From positions 310,001 to 374,000 of the forward strand of contig CM074699.1 of the NCBI GenBank assembly GCA_037367355.1: 64,000 bases of DNA. Reading direction: 5' to 3'. Shown in pieces: positions 33,170-44,230 of the stretch. Both the position numbers and the translations under genes were made by a program. This stretch comes from Neoscytalidium dimidiatum (lineage: Eukaryota; Ascomycota; Dothideomycetes; Botryosphaeriales; Botryosphaeriaceae). Numbering within the stretch: the stretch's first letter is position 1; the number at the start of each line of letters is the position of its first letter. The notes beneath the pieces were generated by a model, which was not told the origin of the DNA, did not search any database, and was given only the letters and a program-made list of their open reading frames with translations.

Positions 33170-33228
33170 GTTCACCCGGACGCAAATAAACGTGCAAGAA
33201 CGAGCCGAGCATCGCCGTCCGGACGAAC
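33170..33228. repeat. Inverted repeat related to copy C
   Basis: GTTCACCCGGACG at 33170-33182 pairs with CGTCCGGACGAAC at 33216-33228 with two mismatches, both transitions. The layout (CCGGACG arm, short spacer, CGTCCGGA arm) repeats that of 32964-33024. Confidence 0.5.
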
Positions 33229-34382
33229 GCTTCCCAACTCTGCGCGAACAGGCAAGTCCAACTCTCGGCCCGTCTATTGCACTACTGCGCAATCGCACGA
33301 TCCCCCCCTTCACGTGCAGCGTGCGAATACGTGCTCGGCAACATCCGTGATTAGGACGAGCAGAAGAGGCACTATTGAGTGCGTGAATGGCGTGCACTAC
33401 TCCCTACATTCCTCTTCGGACTGGCTTTCTTGCCGTGTTTTGCCGACTCGAGCCGCTTTGATATGACGTTCTTCCTATTATACACATGAAGATTCTCAGC
33501 AAAATGTGGCGCAGGCGTCCATCGTGCCCCCGCCCCCACGCTTACGCTTGGACTGGACTCGGCTCAGCTCAGCTTAGCTTGTTATTATCGTTTGTTGGTG
33601 TCGGCGTGTTGGACATGTTGGAGAGATGCTAATTTCGGAAAAAAAAAAGAACGGGGAAAGAAAAAAAAAGGACACTTAGCATGTGGAGGATACGACTTTC
33701 AAATCTCAGACCGTAATAGCAGCGAGAAGTAAAAAAAAAAAAAAAGGAAAAACAACGAGCGAGAAAACGAAGGTCAGTGTGCACCAAATACGCTGGAGTG
33801 AGCAAGGGACAGCAGCAGGAGGTGTAAACAAGAAGTAAATCAATAATACAGACAATCCATACAAGCCACAGCTCCATGATCCCATAGATGCCCTACTCCC
33901 CTTCATCCTGATTCGGTTTTGAAGAAGGGGTGGTGGGTTTTGCTTCTTGCCTACTTCCCCTCCCATGGTAATCGCATCTGATCCCCCCCTTTCTATTCGT
34001 GAGGCGAGCAAGACCGAGACAAGCGAGCAAAGCTTGCCAATCATCCGCAAATTATCAGCCCCCACTCTTGCAGCAAAAACCAACGACCAGCAAAACACTC
34101 TTTCGATCAGGCGTGCATGGAAAAAGACAGGGATCAGGGAAGTGAAGAAGGAAAAAAGGAAGTAGTCGGCGAGCGCCGAATGATCTCCGGATAGGGGAAA
34201 AGAAGAAGAGAGGGCGTCTAGCGCGCTTGTGATGGCGGTTGGGAGGGATTGTACATAGTGCAATTTCCTTTTTTCTTGGTTCTCTTCAAGCTAGTCGGTT
34301 ATTGATTGCCGAGATTGATACCACCCCCTAATCCTACACTTTGTTCGTGACATGCCTTCTCGCTCCATCCACCCCTCTTGGA

Positions 34383-35869
34383 TCAGTCCCTTCCCAGCAT
34401 GTCTGCGACATCAGCGTCGATGCCATCGTATGCATCTCCTGATGCGAAGTCCGCGAAATCCTGTTCCGCAACACCGCTTCCGACTCTCCTCTTCTTCGCA
34501 CCTGGGTAGCCGTCCCCATAGCCGTTGGTATGGTCATCCCGCGGCATCTTTTGGGGCAGTACGTTTGCGGCGGCGAGAGCACTCAGAGCTTCTGCGCTTG
34601 GTGGAGGCTCGTCGTGACTGGGAGGTTGCTCCGGGGGAAAGGTGTCCGCACCGGTGGTTGAAGTTGGCGCGAATGACGGCGGCGGGGTGCCAACAGGGGT
34701 AATGGACTCGATGGGCGGAGGAGTTAACCCTTCGACATCGGGGCGCTGCGGCTCTTCCAGGCTATCGGCAGCAGAGGGAGCGCGGCGGCGAGGGTCGTTG
34801 GCAGTTGGTATCGACGTCGGCTGTTCAGTCGATAGCCCGCGCATGATGGCGTCCTCGACTTCACGCTTCTTAGTCTCGATGCCGGCCCGGCGCATGCCTA
34901 GCTCTTGATGCGCAGCCTCATCCTTGGCGAGCGTGGCCTTGTGCCCTTCCAACATTTTCTCCAGTCCGGAAATCAGCTCTCGGCGCGCTTTGATACTTTC
35001 GGCGACGGCGCCTTCGGCGCTCGCAAGATTTTTGAGGACTTGTGAAAGGCGAGCGGCATGAACGGGAGGTGTGGGGACGGGATTCGCAGGGTCGATGAGT
35101 TTGTCGTATTCGTCATAAGCATGTGTGACGGTGCTCTTGGACGTGGCTTCGGCCTTGGAAAGACTTGTCTGGAGGGAGACGAGAGGCTGAAACTCCTGCG
35201 GGACGGAGGAACCACTCGAGAAGAGGGAGCCTCCCAGAGTCGCTTTCTTACCTGGAGCGCGGGTCTTGTCGAGGTCTGTATATGCGCATCAGTAAACGCA
35301 AGTCTAGTAGTCTGAAGGTAGGTTACCGTCTAAGTTCCTCTCAATCTGGTCTTGGACGGGCGGGTCGAAAATGATCCTCTGACGCCAGACCTCGATAACG
35401 CGCCGCACCTTCTGCTGTATTTCATATGGAGCTCCCTTGTATGCTATAGCGGTGGACTCGGCGATGATCTGTGGGGTATTAGTCGTGATCGCGTGCTTGC
35501 AGGGACTGAAACCGACCGGAGAGAATGCATTGACAAAATCGGTCTTCTTTCGTGCTTTTGACTGCTGGACGACCTCTGCGAACAGTTAGCGGTCATGCAA
35601 GCTTGCGGAGTGGTATACAGCATACCGTTGGCGAGGTAAATCAAGCTCAGTCGCTTATTCGGGGCAGAGTCCTTCAGGCGCTGCATCCACAACTGCGCAG
35701 TTCGGTCGGCATGGCGCCTATAAGCCATTGTAAGCGCGAAGTCGGTTTCTAACGAAGTAGGTGCACAGTACCTGTGGAACATGATCCATTGGGCGACAGT
35801 GACGATGCCTTCCTGCGTCTCATTGAGGGCCGACAGCTTGGCCTGCACGGCGTCGTCGGTGTAGGCCAT
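34383..35869 (-). CDS. RTT103: RTT103-type CID-domain protein (RNA polymerase II termination factor)
   Basis: Five exons on the minus strand: 35869-35772, 35717-35626, 35575-35517, 35468-35327 and 35275-34383, giving 427 residues. Introns are 48-54 nt. The first uses GTACTG. The third uses GTCGGT with a GACTAAT branch point and is a multiple of three. The N-terminal CTD-interacting domain (residues 1-130) reads MAYTDDAVQAKLSALNETQE, IVTVAQWIMFHRRHADR, LSLIYLANEVVQQSK, FVNAFSP and RVIEVWRQRIIF. This is the eight-helix fold that binds Ser2-phosphorylated polymerase II C-terminal repeats. A long helical or coiled segment follows (about 190-290), then a Pro-rich region and an acidic FADFASGDAYDGIDADVADM tail. 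In yeast, Rtt103 recruits the Rat1 exonuclease at 3' ends. It is divergent from the clathrin light chain gene. Confidence 0.92.
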
Positions 35870-36323
35870 GACGACTCGAGCACACGGGCAGCAAGAAGCG
35901 GTATTTTGCAGGCGCGAGTTCACTCAGATATTCTACAGCTCGCAATGCCTCGCCGGGGTTGATGAGGACGATGTTGCGGAACAGAGACGCTGCGGATGGA
36001 CAGGCCAGGCGTGGATCGCAGACGCCAGAAGCTGCTGAAGCTCAGTCGGCGTCAGACCTGGCCGGGGTGGCTCCCTCCTTCCGCGCGAGTTATTCCGGAT
36101 GCCGCTGTGCTGTGCCAAGGCTGCGCGTCACGGGCAACCATGGAACGTTGGCAGTGCCAGTGCGCCGCGCTCTCCTCCTGGGCCGCCAGCTTGGAGCTCC
36201 GCTGAAAGTCCAACCCGACACATCTGAACACCACCACCGCGCATTGCACAACCCGCCCATCCACCACTCTCGCCGTGCTACTCTACCGTCTCGACATTCT
36301 CCCGTCCCTCGCACATCTCCACC
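35870..36323. promoter_or_regulatory. Divergent promoter RTT103 / clathrin light chain
   Basis: 454 bp separate the two start codons. The right half is pyrimidine-rich (CCACCACTCTCGCC), the usual leader composition here. No TATA box is seen. Antisense frames up to 188 codons are shadows. Confidence 0.45.
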
Positions 36324-37269
36324 ATGGCCGACCGATTTCCGTCATTGGATGAGATCGATGCTGGTAAATAACACCTATATGTCCCTGAACAGCGCTGTGG
36401 CTGTCGATGCGAATTGCTCCTCCTACAGGCATGCTAACGCATTTCCCTACCAGGCCAGACCGAAGCCCGCGGCGAGGCCAATTTCGACCTCGTCGGAGAC
36501 TCCGCAGACACTAGCGACTTCCTGAGCCGCGAGCGCGCACTACTGGGTGAGGATGCCGACCAGTTCGCGGCACCTGGCGACAACGCTGCCACCGTCGAAG
36601 ATGCCGTCGATGATGACCTCCTGGGAGGCGGTGCGAGCAGCTTCCCGGCCATCGACGGACAAGAAGAGATCTCCGGGTTCGAGAGTTCGTTCCCGGCGAT
36701 AGACACTACCAACGAGGTCAGCACTGTCGCGACATGCGCCAGAACCACATGAAGCCGCGCCCCGTTTCTGATGGCAATTCCAATCTGACTGATGTCTATA
36801 GCACATGGCTCCTGGCGGCACCATCACCGGCAGCACCGCTCCCTTCCTCCCCGGCGCTCCCCAGCCTTCTTCCTTCTCGGCCCCCGTCCCTGACGAACCC
36901 GAGCCGGAAGTCATCCGCGAATGGCGCGAACGCCGCGACCTCGCCATCCAACATCGCGACCAGATCTCCGAGGAAAAGAAGCAGGCAACCATCAAGGCTG
37001 CGCACGAGGCTATCGACGACTTCTACGAGAACTACAACAACAAGAAAGAGAAGGGTATTGCTCAGACCCGCAAAGAAGAGGAGGAGTTCCTTAACAGCAG
37101 GGATGACACTACTGCCGGTGGCACCAGCTGGGAGCGCATCGCGAAGCTCGTCGACCTGAGCGGCAAGGGCGCACGTGGCGGCGGCAGCGGTAGCGAGAAG
37201 GCCAGGTTCAGGGAATTGCTGCTTAGCTTGCGGAAGGATGAGAAGGCTCCTGGCGCGACCGGCTACTAA
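36324..37269 (+). CDS. CLC1: Clathrin light chain
   Basis: The model is 36324-36363, 36454-36716, 36802-37269, giving 256 residues. Intron 1 (90 nt) has GTAAAT, a TGCTAAC branch point and CTACCAG. Intron 2 (85 nt) has GTCAGC and CTATAG. The N-terminus MADRFPSLDEIDAGQTE and the acidic, disordered first 100 residues are typical. The central heavy-chain-binding coiled coil reads EPEVIREWRERRDLAIQHRD, continuing with AHEAIDDFYENYNNKKEK. The C-terminal TSWERIAKLVDLSGKG and a basic KARFRELLLSLRKDEKAPG end follow the fungal family closely. It is the regulatory subunit of the clathrin triskelion, working at the plasma membrane and Golgi. Length is normal for filamentous fungi. Confidence 0.95.
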
Positions 37270-37945
37270 ACATACCCTGGAACTCTGCGCCCACCGTCTA
37301 TGGCCAGGTATGCCGACCTCCCAGGTCAATGCGTACCTCCTCTCTGTTTCTCCGTTTTGTAACATACATCACCATTCTGATGATTGGATTCTATAGGGGC
37401 GTGGGGAAAAGTGGCTGGTGCTTGCGTCATTCTCCCTGTGAGGCGGATCAGCGAATCATGATTTGGATGGTTTTATGGGGATAGAGGTAATAAGCAAAAT
37501 CCGTTTCAAAGCTTTACCACCTCTCGCAATTATGATACTCGATGACCTGCATTCATCCTTACTTCCTTCAATAACACGGATTTAATCTTCAGTCGGTAAC
37601 AAACTCCGATGAAAAAGCTCTGAAGTTTGCGTTTCCTCTTTCATGTTTACATTGGCGGTTTAACTGCAAGTGTAGAAGTTGAAGCACGCGCACGGATGCA
37701 TCTGCAAATGAAGAAAGCTAGAGCATTGATATCGGGACGAATTACTCAACAATGTGCGAGGATCCTCAAGTAAGGCTAAAATGTTCTGCAGGAGCCGTTT
37801 ATCCGAACGAACGATATGCGTGCGCACTCATCACATCGCTGGAGTACTTCGAGAACTAAACAAGGTCCCAAGCAATACGCTTCAGTGCAGCAGGAAAGGG
37901 GAAAGAGGCCCGCACTCCAATCCAGCCACCGCCTTTTTTTTTTTT
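37270..37945. other. Intergenic, 3' UTRs of convergent genes
   Basis: The 676 bp lie between the stop codons of clathrin light chain and the P450. A T run at about 37935-37946 abuts the P450 stop. No gene is seen. Confidence 0.55.
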
Positions 37946-39835
37946 TCAGACCACAGCCCTCAGCAACCTCTCCGCCCGCCTCGATCTCGGCCTGAAATCC
38001 ACCTCGAACGGATCCGGATGGCTCGACAGCCCATTGCTCATCCCGACGCGCACGGGGACCTCCTCCCCGTCCTCCCCCACCTTGGGCACGATGTCCAGCG
38101 TCGCCAGCATCGTCGCCATGACGATGAACACGCCCGCGCCCGCGAGATACCTGCCCGGGCACACGCGCCGCCCGAACCCGAAATGGCCCTGCGGCAGCGG
38201 CTCGCCGCGCCCGCCCTCCTCCTGCACGGGGAGGAAGCGCTCGGGCTCGAAGGCGTCCGGGTCGGCGTAGACGGCCGGGTCGCGCGTCATGGCGCGCGCG
38301 TTGGCGAAGACGGTGCTGCCGGCCGGGATGCGGTAGCCGCGGTACGCGTCCTCGGCGCGGCTGGCGTGCGGGACGCCCAGCGGCGAGAGCGGGCACCAGC
38401 GGTAGACCTCGTGCAGGCAGGCGGTCAGGTAGGGGAGGTGCGGCTGGTCGGCGAAGGTGGGGAGGCGGGCGAGCTGTCTCGCGCTGCCGTTCGCCGCCTC
38501 CTCCTCCTCATTCTCTTCCGGGGTCGACGACGAGGCGGCTGGCTCGCAGAGGACGGCGTCCAGTTCGGCTTGGGCCTTGCGCTGCACGCGCGGATGCAGC
38601 AGCATGCACAGCACGAAGACGACGATCGTCGACCACGTCGTGTTGCCGCCGGCGATGGTGATGGCGCCGGCCGCGCCTTTGATGTCGGCCACGGTGAGGC
38701 GGCGCTCACTGGTTGCGGATTCCTCCTTTTCCTCCTCCTGCTCCTCCTTCTCCCCCCTCTCCTTTCCCCTCTCGAGAGCCTCCAGCTGCGTCCGCATGAA
38801 CGATGGCCCCTCATTGCGCCCGGCCCGCATGTCCGCCAGCGTCGCTTCCCACGGCGCGTCGTGCAGCGTCCGGATGGCGTCGCGCGACGCGCGTGCGTGC
38901 GCCAGCGGCGAGCGCGAGGGCGTCAGGAATGCCGGCAGGTGGCGAAGCAGCGGGAAGCGGTCGAACGCCGAGGCGGTGGGCGTGCCGCCGTTGGTGGTCG
39001 CGTGGTTGGCGGCGTCGGACATGGCGATGTAAGGGGAGGAAGGGGAGGCGGTCGGGATGCCGAAGGCGATGCGCATGATCACGGAGGTGGCGAAGGTGTT
39101 GGCGAGTGTCTCCCACATCGAGGGCGAGGCGAGGATGCGCGAGACGGCCAGGTGGGCTTCGTGCTCTTGGATGGGCTGGTAGGGCTGGATGGCGCGCGGA
39201 GTGAAGGCGGTTTGAAGAAGCCGGCGGTGCAGTCTGAAGAGCGGGCCGTATCTGTGGGTTTGGGACGAGATGTCCCTTTTTGTGAGCTGGCATTTTCAAG
39301 ACCCAACTCTACACTTCACTTTACTTGGCCTTGGGAAATAATGAGACACGCGAAGTTGTGCTCTGGAGTACTTATACGTTATGTAGTTGGATGTAACTCT
39401 TCGCAATGCTCCTGAAATGGGCGTATATGAAGTCTGTTACAGATAATATGCCAAATACTTCACGTACCTCAAGAATGTGAGGGTCACTCCCCATCCCATG
39501 ACCTCGAATAGTACGAAACGAGGCCTGTCAGCATAATTGGCGCCCCGCTTGTCCAGCAAGTCATTGGCCGCTTTGACGCTGTTCAGGACAATGACGTGCC
39601 GGCCGAGGACATTGAGATAGAGGATGTCGCTGTTGAGCTCCTTCCCCCACTTGATATATGCATTTTCAGGATTCGAGACAGGAATCTTGCGAAAGTGTCC
39701 GAGTATGGGGTCGCCCGGCGGGGAAGGCGGAAGCGGAAGCTTGGATGTTGGGGAGGAGCTGCGCCGGACATGGATGAGGCGGTACAAGAATGTCAGGCAC
39801 AGCATAAGGCTGGCCAAGATCAGAGTCGGCGACAT
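37946..39835 (-). CDS. Cytochrome P450 monooxygenase
   Basis: The minus-strand model is 39835-39468 joined to 39251-37946, 557 residues. The 216-nt intron (GTACGT to CCCACAG) is unusually long for this window, but the joint RYGPLFRLHRRLL is right for the family. An N-terminal membrane anchor (LILASLMLCLTFLYRLI) is followed by the proline hinge LPLPPSPPGDPILG. The I-helix reads AAGAITIAGGNTTWS (A/G-G-x-x-TT). The K-helix E-x-x-R is in CLHEVYRW. PERFLP follows, and the haem loop FGFGRRVCPGRYLAG has the axial Cys at about residue 487. It is therefore an ER-bound, presumably active P450 of the multi-substrate fungal kind related to oxidoreductases of secondary metabolism. No biosynthetic core gene lies nearby. 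A Glu-rich insert before the I-helix and a second before the K-helix look like low-complexity expansions. Confidence 0.92.
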
Positions 39836-40389
39836 GATGCGAGGGCTTGGTATGCTTGTGTTTCCTGAGCCCTCGCTGCATGGTGGCGGTTTATCAGCAG
39901 CTGCGCGGCCAGGGCATCAGCTTGCAGGGGCGATGAGGTGCGGGTCGCCGGGATCGTCAGCAATCTACTCCGCTTGCTTGCATGTGCTTCCCTGTCTATC
40001 GCTCAACATCCCACCACTTCTGCAACCGTTGCTATCAGCACCCGTATTATCGTTGTCGATGCAGTTCGCATGAGAAGGGGAAGTCGCCGCTGCATCGGCG
40101 GCGCTACGGCTCGCTTCGGGGAGTTGCCGCCATGACTCAGGCACTAGGGCCGAACCCATTTTTCTTTCCTCGATAAGTAACAGAGAGAGTGACTCCTCTC
40201 TCTTGCTTTCTTGATGAATACGCGGCTGTTTTGTGCTGCTCGACGTCGGAGTCGATTCACCGCATGAGTATCTCTCTTTTCAGCTCTTCTCGAAAGTTCG
40301 CCACCGCATTTTCGCTTTGAGAAAATTTCCTCTTCCATCCCACCTTTCCTCTCACATCTCCGGACACAATTCTTACCATTTTCAGCAAC
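39836..40389. promoter_or_regulatory. Divergent promoter P450 / permease
   Basis: 554 bp between divergent start codons. The 150 bp before the permease ATG are pyrimidine-rich (TCTCTCTTTTC-type), as expected for a leader. No clear TATA box. Confidence 0.4.
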
Positions 40390-42150
40390 ATGGAGAACAC
40401 CTGCAGACCTAGCGCTATTGATGACCCCGAGAGGGCAACGGGACCAACCGTGGAAAAGGACGGTTCTATTGTCAATCAACTTACCACAGCTGTTAAAGAC
40501 GAAGATGCATCAAGCTCTAGCACCACCAAATTATTACGAAGACTGACGTCTTGGGGAGTCGAGGTTCGCGGCATTGCCCCGGTCTCCGAGAAGGACCAGA
40601 CGAAGACTCAGTATCACAACATCTTCTTCGTCTGGATGAGTATGCTCACGAACCTGCTTCCGTAAGTCTACTCTGGATCCCACAGACCTCATCTTTTGAA
40701 TCCGTTTGCTGACACTCTATAGCATTATCACGGGCATGGCTGGAACCCTGAGTTATGGCTTGAGTCTGCGTGATGCTTCACTCACCATTATCTTCTTTAG
40801 CTTGCTCTGCTACATTCCCACTGCCTATATGAACGTCTTGGGCCCACAGACTGGAATGCGGCAAATGGTGCAGGCACGTTACTCCTTCGGTTTGTACCTG
40901 GTAACCATTGTCGTTCTCCTAAATATGATGACGGTGGTCGGTTTCACTGTTATAGCTGGCATTGTCGCTGGCCAGACCCTATCCGCTGTGTCAGACGGCA
41001 AAATTTCTCTTGCCCTCGGTATTGTCTTGACCTTCCTCGTCGGACTCTTTATCTCCTTCTGCGGTTACAAAGTCATCCACGTCTACAACCGTTGGTCCTG
41101 GCTTGGTGTTCTGGTATGCTTCGTCATTCTGACTGGGTGCGGTGGCAAGCATCTCAACGAACAAGTACGAACCGAGCCTGCGGATGCACCGCTGATTCTC
41201 AACTTTGGATGTCTGATTGCGGGATTCTCAATCGCCTTTGCGGGGATAATGTCCGACTACTCGGTATACTACAAGCCAACTGCTCCAGCGTGAGTTTGAT
41301 AGACTCATCTGCTGTTATTGGTGTACGCTGACGTTGAAAAAGCGCTCGAATGTTTTGGTATGTCTATTTGGGCCAGGTGCTACCAACAGTACTACTTATG
41401 GTAAGTACACAAAGCTACCTCACCAGAAATGGTGTTCTGAGATGTCGCAGATCCTTGGAGCGGCTATTGGCGGCGCAGTGCCTAACGTTCCGGCGTGGAA
41501 CGAAGGACACGACCTCTTCTCAACTGGCGGTGTCCTCGAAGCCATGCTCAGACCTGCAGGAGGGTTCGGCAAATTCATTGCTGTCCTCCTTGCTTTCTCC
41601 CTTATTGGGAACGTTAGCGCCTCCATGTACACCGTCACTCTGAACTGGCAAATTCTGATCCCTTGGTTTGTTCATCTGCCGAGGATCATTTTCTCTGTCG
41701 TCACTACCGCCATCATGATCCCTGTTGCCATAACTGCGGCTACCAACTTTTTCGACTCTCTAGAGAATTTCTTGGGGATTGTGTCATATTGGTGAGTGAG
41801 AAAAACTCCGCAGCCCTCCGCGTAAACCGGCGCATTTCTGACGTTTTTGCAGGCCCTCTTCATTCGCCGCTATCGTCGTCATCGAACACGTATACTTTCG
41901 CAGCTGTGACTCGTCTACGTACGACCGGAGCATCTGGAGAGACGCAGGAAGGCTTCCGAGAGGCTTTGCTGCTCTTGCAGCTGGCGTAGGTTCTTTTGCT
42001 CTGGTCATCCCCTGCATGGCTGCAACCTGGTACACCGGCCCGATTGCTGAGCATACCGGTGACATCGGGTTCGAAGTTGCGTTCGTTCTTGCAGGGCTGC
42101 TTTACGTTCCACTACGGACGCTGGAAATCAAATTGCAAGGAAGGTTGTAG
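40390..42150 (+). CDS. NCS1-family purine/cytosine permease (FCY2-like)
   Basis: Five exons: 40390-40661, 40723-41289, 41343-41400, 41451-41791, 41853-42150, giving 511 residues. Introns are 50-61 nt with GTAAGT or GTGAGT donors. The cytosolic N-terminus of about 70 residues ends VEVRGIAPVSEKDQTKTQY, the usual lead-in to TM1 of Fcy2-type carriers. The conserved FFVWMSMLTNLLP, GLSLRDASLTIIFF, GPQTGMRQMVQARYSFG and FAGIMSDYSVYYKPTAPA follow. The last of these is the substrate-site helix region. Then come LGAAIGGAVPNVPAWNEGHD and the late SLENFLGIVSYWPSSFAAIV. This is a proton-coupled plasma-membrane importer for cytosine and purines. Substrate choice between cytosine, adenine, hypoxanthine or another NCS1 ligand cannot be read. 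Single-exon reading would break the gene into unrecognisable parts. Confidence 0.92.
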
Positions 42151-42525
42151 AGTTCTGTTAGTATACAAATCACCGTACAACGCGTTCAATTAGTATGAAT
42201 GCAAAGCATTCATGTATCGAAATAAGTGAAATCCAACGCAAATAATGCAGATACCTTGGAAGCTAGAGAGACAAAGGTCTTGGCGACTGCGTTATGTGAC
42301 GTAGTGGCTCATTCGGTTAATTTGGGAGATGGAGGCGCCGATACCTTCCGCAAGGCTGCTTCTGCCACCTGCTCTGTTTGGCACGTGCCTCGCACTTGCT
42401 TCGACAAGTTTCTGGACCCTTTAAAACTACACTCTTCCAACAATCTTTCTAATCACTCCATCACTTGCCTCAATTCCGCATCTTGAGCCGCAAACTCTAA
42501 GCAGCTCACCACCTCCTCGCCGAAC
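42151..42525. other. Intergenic, leader of the decayed BTB gene
   Basis: The 375 bp contain the permease 3' UTR and a C-rich leader (about 42420-42525) like that of an expressed gene, running into the BTB pseudogene. Confidence 0.5.
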
Positions 42526-43280
42526 ATGGCAAACCCGAAATTTCCATCCTCGGAGACCGCCACCTTTAGGTAGGTATTCCAGAAAGCGATATAGCACCCA
42601 ATTCCAGTCACACTAATGCTAAGGAACAGACAGCCTCTTCGAGAGTCGTTTCTTCTCTAATATTACTCTTGTTTGTGACGATGACGTGGAGTTGAGGGCA
42701 CATAGCTTCATTCTCTACTGTCATTCTGAGTACTTCAGGGGCGCTCTCAGGCATGATTGGGAAGTAAGAAAAATTGCGGAATGCGAGAATTGAACGATCA
42801 TTGATGGATACGCCAAGTCAAGGAAACAAAAGCCGGTATCTCCAAGCTCGGACACTCGTCTATCACCATTCAGGCTATGTTTGATTTCACTTACCGTAAG
42901 TCCTATTCAGAGACCGTAAGCGAAGATGACGTCGGGATAGTATTGGAACTACATATCTGAGTGCACATTGCCGCCGACTACTACGGAGTTGTAGGCCTTG
43001 GAGAATATGCAGAGAAGAGGTTCAATGACTCGCAGCTGCCGACTGGAAGAACATGAGAAAGGCTCTTCCACATTTTATGTGGACCATCCATGCGCACCCA
43101 TGCAATGGCACTGGCCTTATCAAGAAGAATATTCTAAAGCGCGTGCTCGGACGCTCGCTGGAATTGGAGAAGGATGAGTCTTTTCGGACATTCTTCGGGC
43201 AGCATGAGGCATTGGCGACGGATCTCTTGTTCATGAAACGCGAGGAGCATTTCCCCCACCCAATCAGTATTCTTAAGACG
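42526..43280 (+). pseudogene. BTB/POZ protein gene with nonsense and frameshift lesions
   Basis: Exon structure survives: 42526-42569, 42634-42763 and 42823 onward, with GT-AG introns placed so that the reading frame stays open. The BTB fold is readable as SLFESRFFSNITLVCDDDVE, LRAHSFILYCHSEYFRGALR, IQAMFDFTYRKSYSE, and then ELHI followed by TGA at 42958, where the intact neighbour has an acidic residue before VYIAAD. The frame continues as VHIAADYYGVVGLGEYAEKR. A second lesion near 43030-43036 shifts the frame. The next part reads WKNMRKALPHFMWTIHAH and FFGQHEALATDLLFMKR, matching the C-terminal helices of the intact paralogue at 44231-45003. A zinc-ribbon end is not found. Two independent lesions argue for a true pseudogene rather than one sequencing error. 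Confidence 0.75.
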
Positions 43281-44230
43281 AGCTGCTATCATTTTTTCTT
43301 AAAAAAAAAAAGATATAGAGGTCGTCCAGTTCGACACGCAGCCAAGCCGTATTCACTACCCTCTTTGTGGCTTCGGCAACGGCATTACAGGTCCTAAGCA
43401 GATGAGGCGCTCTTAATCGTCCCCAAATCAGGCTCAAATCAAATAGAGAATCTACTTGAATAGATTCGTAGCTGTTCCGTAATGCAGACACACTTCATGC
43501 TATGCTGTGCACGAGTTCAAGAAGGAATGGGGCCGTAAAGGCTTCAATGGACCGAATGCTGCAATCCGTATCGGCGTATTCCTCAGATTACCAGCCTTTT
43601 CCGAGTTTGTTACATGCTTCAAGGCACTTGAACAATATTTCGTCCTACTTATAGTCACTATTAAGGCGAGAAGAAATTACACGTGGTTTGAAAATATTCT
43701 GGAAATAGTGAGGGGCGTGTCTCTTGGTAAGCTCATCTTAGCCTCTCAATCCTGCGTAGTCGGAGAATAACTTATGAACGGCTCTATGATAGACATACTG
43801 GTATGGCATGCTTAGGTATACTAGATACTTCATCTGCAACAGTTTCTTAAAATAATACAATATGGATCTGATGAGGCAACTGGTTATGGTAGTTCTGATC
43901 CTCAAAAGACATGTGAAGATCACGGGCGCTTCTAAAACTTAAAATTGCTGCGATTCATGGCGTGGCTGCTTATTCTGTTATTGCTCCGAAATTGATCAGT
44001 CCTCGCTGCACGGTACTAAAGCATCTTGAACCATGCCACCCACGACTGCTCTGTAACTCTTCCTCAGATCTTCTGTGCCGCCCACAACTCTTCCGAACGC
44101 GTACATACATCGGAGCTGCTTCACCATAGCAGCAGAAACGAACCTCCCATCGGCCGAGAGCCGCTTGGCTGCGTAAGTTATCTTCTTCAAGAATCTCAAT
44201 AATGGACTTAGCCAACAAAACAATAGAATC
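43281..44230. other. Intergenic inside BTB cluster
   Basis: Low-GC DNA, 950 bp, between the pseudogene and the intact BTB gene. An A run lies at 43301-43311. An 87-codon frame at 43507-43770 has no recognisable domain. A candidate GTAAGT donor near 44175 and TTAG acceptor before 44211 hint that the next gene may have an extra 5' exon. Confidence 0.4.

Larger units (their letters stand above)
31952..34382. other. Intergenic region with clustered CCGGA inverted repeats
   Basis: About 2.4 kb without a supportable gene. Poly-A tracts lie at about 32187-32201 and 33639-33743. Between 32751 and 33228 are three pairs of inverted CCGGA-centred motifs. A 75-codon frame at 32397-32624 has coding-like composition but no partner exons. 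The right end would contain the 3' UTR of RTT103. Confidence 0.45.

Noticed and set aside
37754..39415. 553-codon plus-strand ORF
   Set aside because: It is fully antisense to the P450 gene, whose protein motifs and splice junction are clear. The long frame reflects GC-rich third positions.
37946..42150. Secondary-metabolite gene cluster around the P450 and permease
   Set aside because: No polyketide synthase, peptide synthetase, terpene cyclase or pathway regulator is nearby. The neighbours are clathrin light chain and BTB genes.
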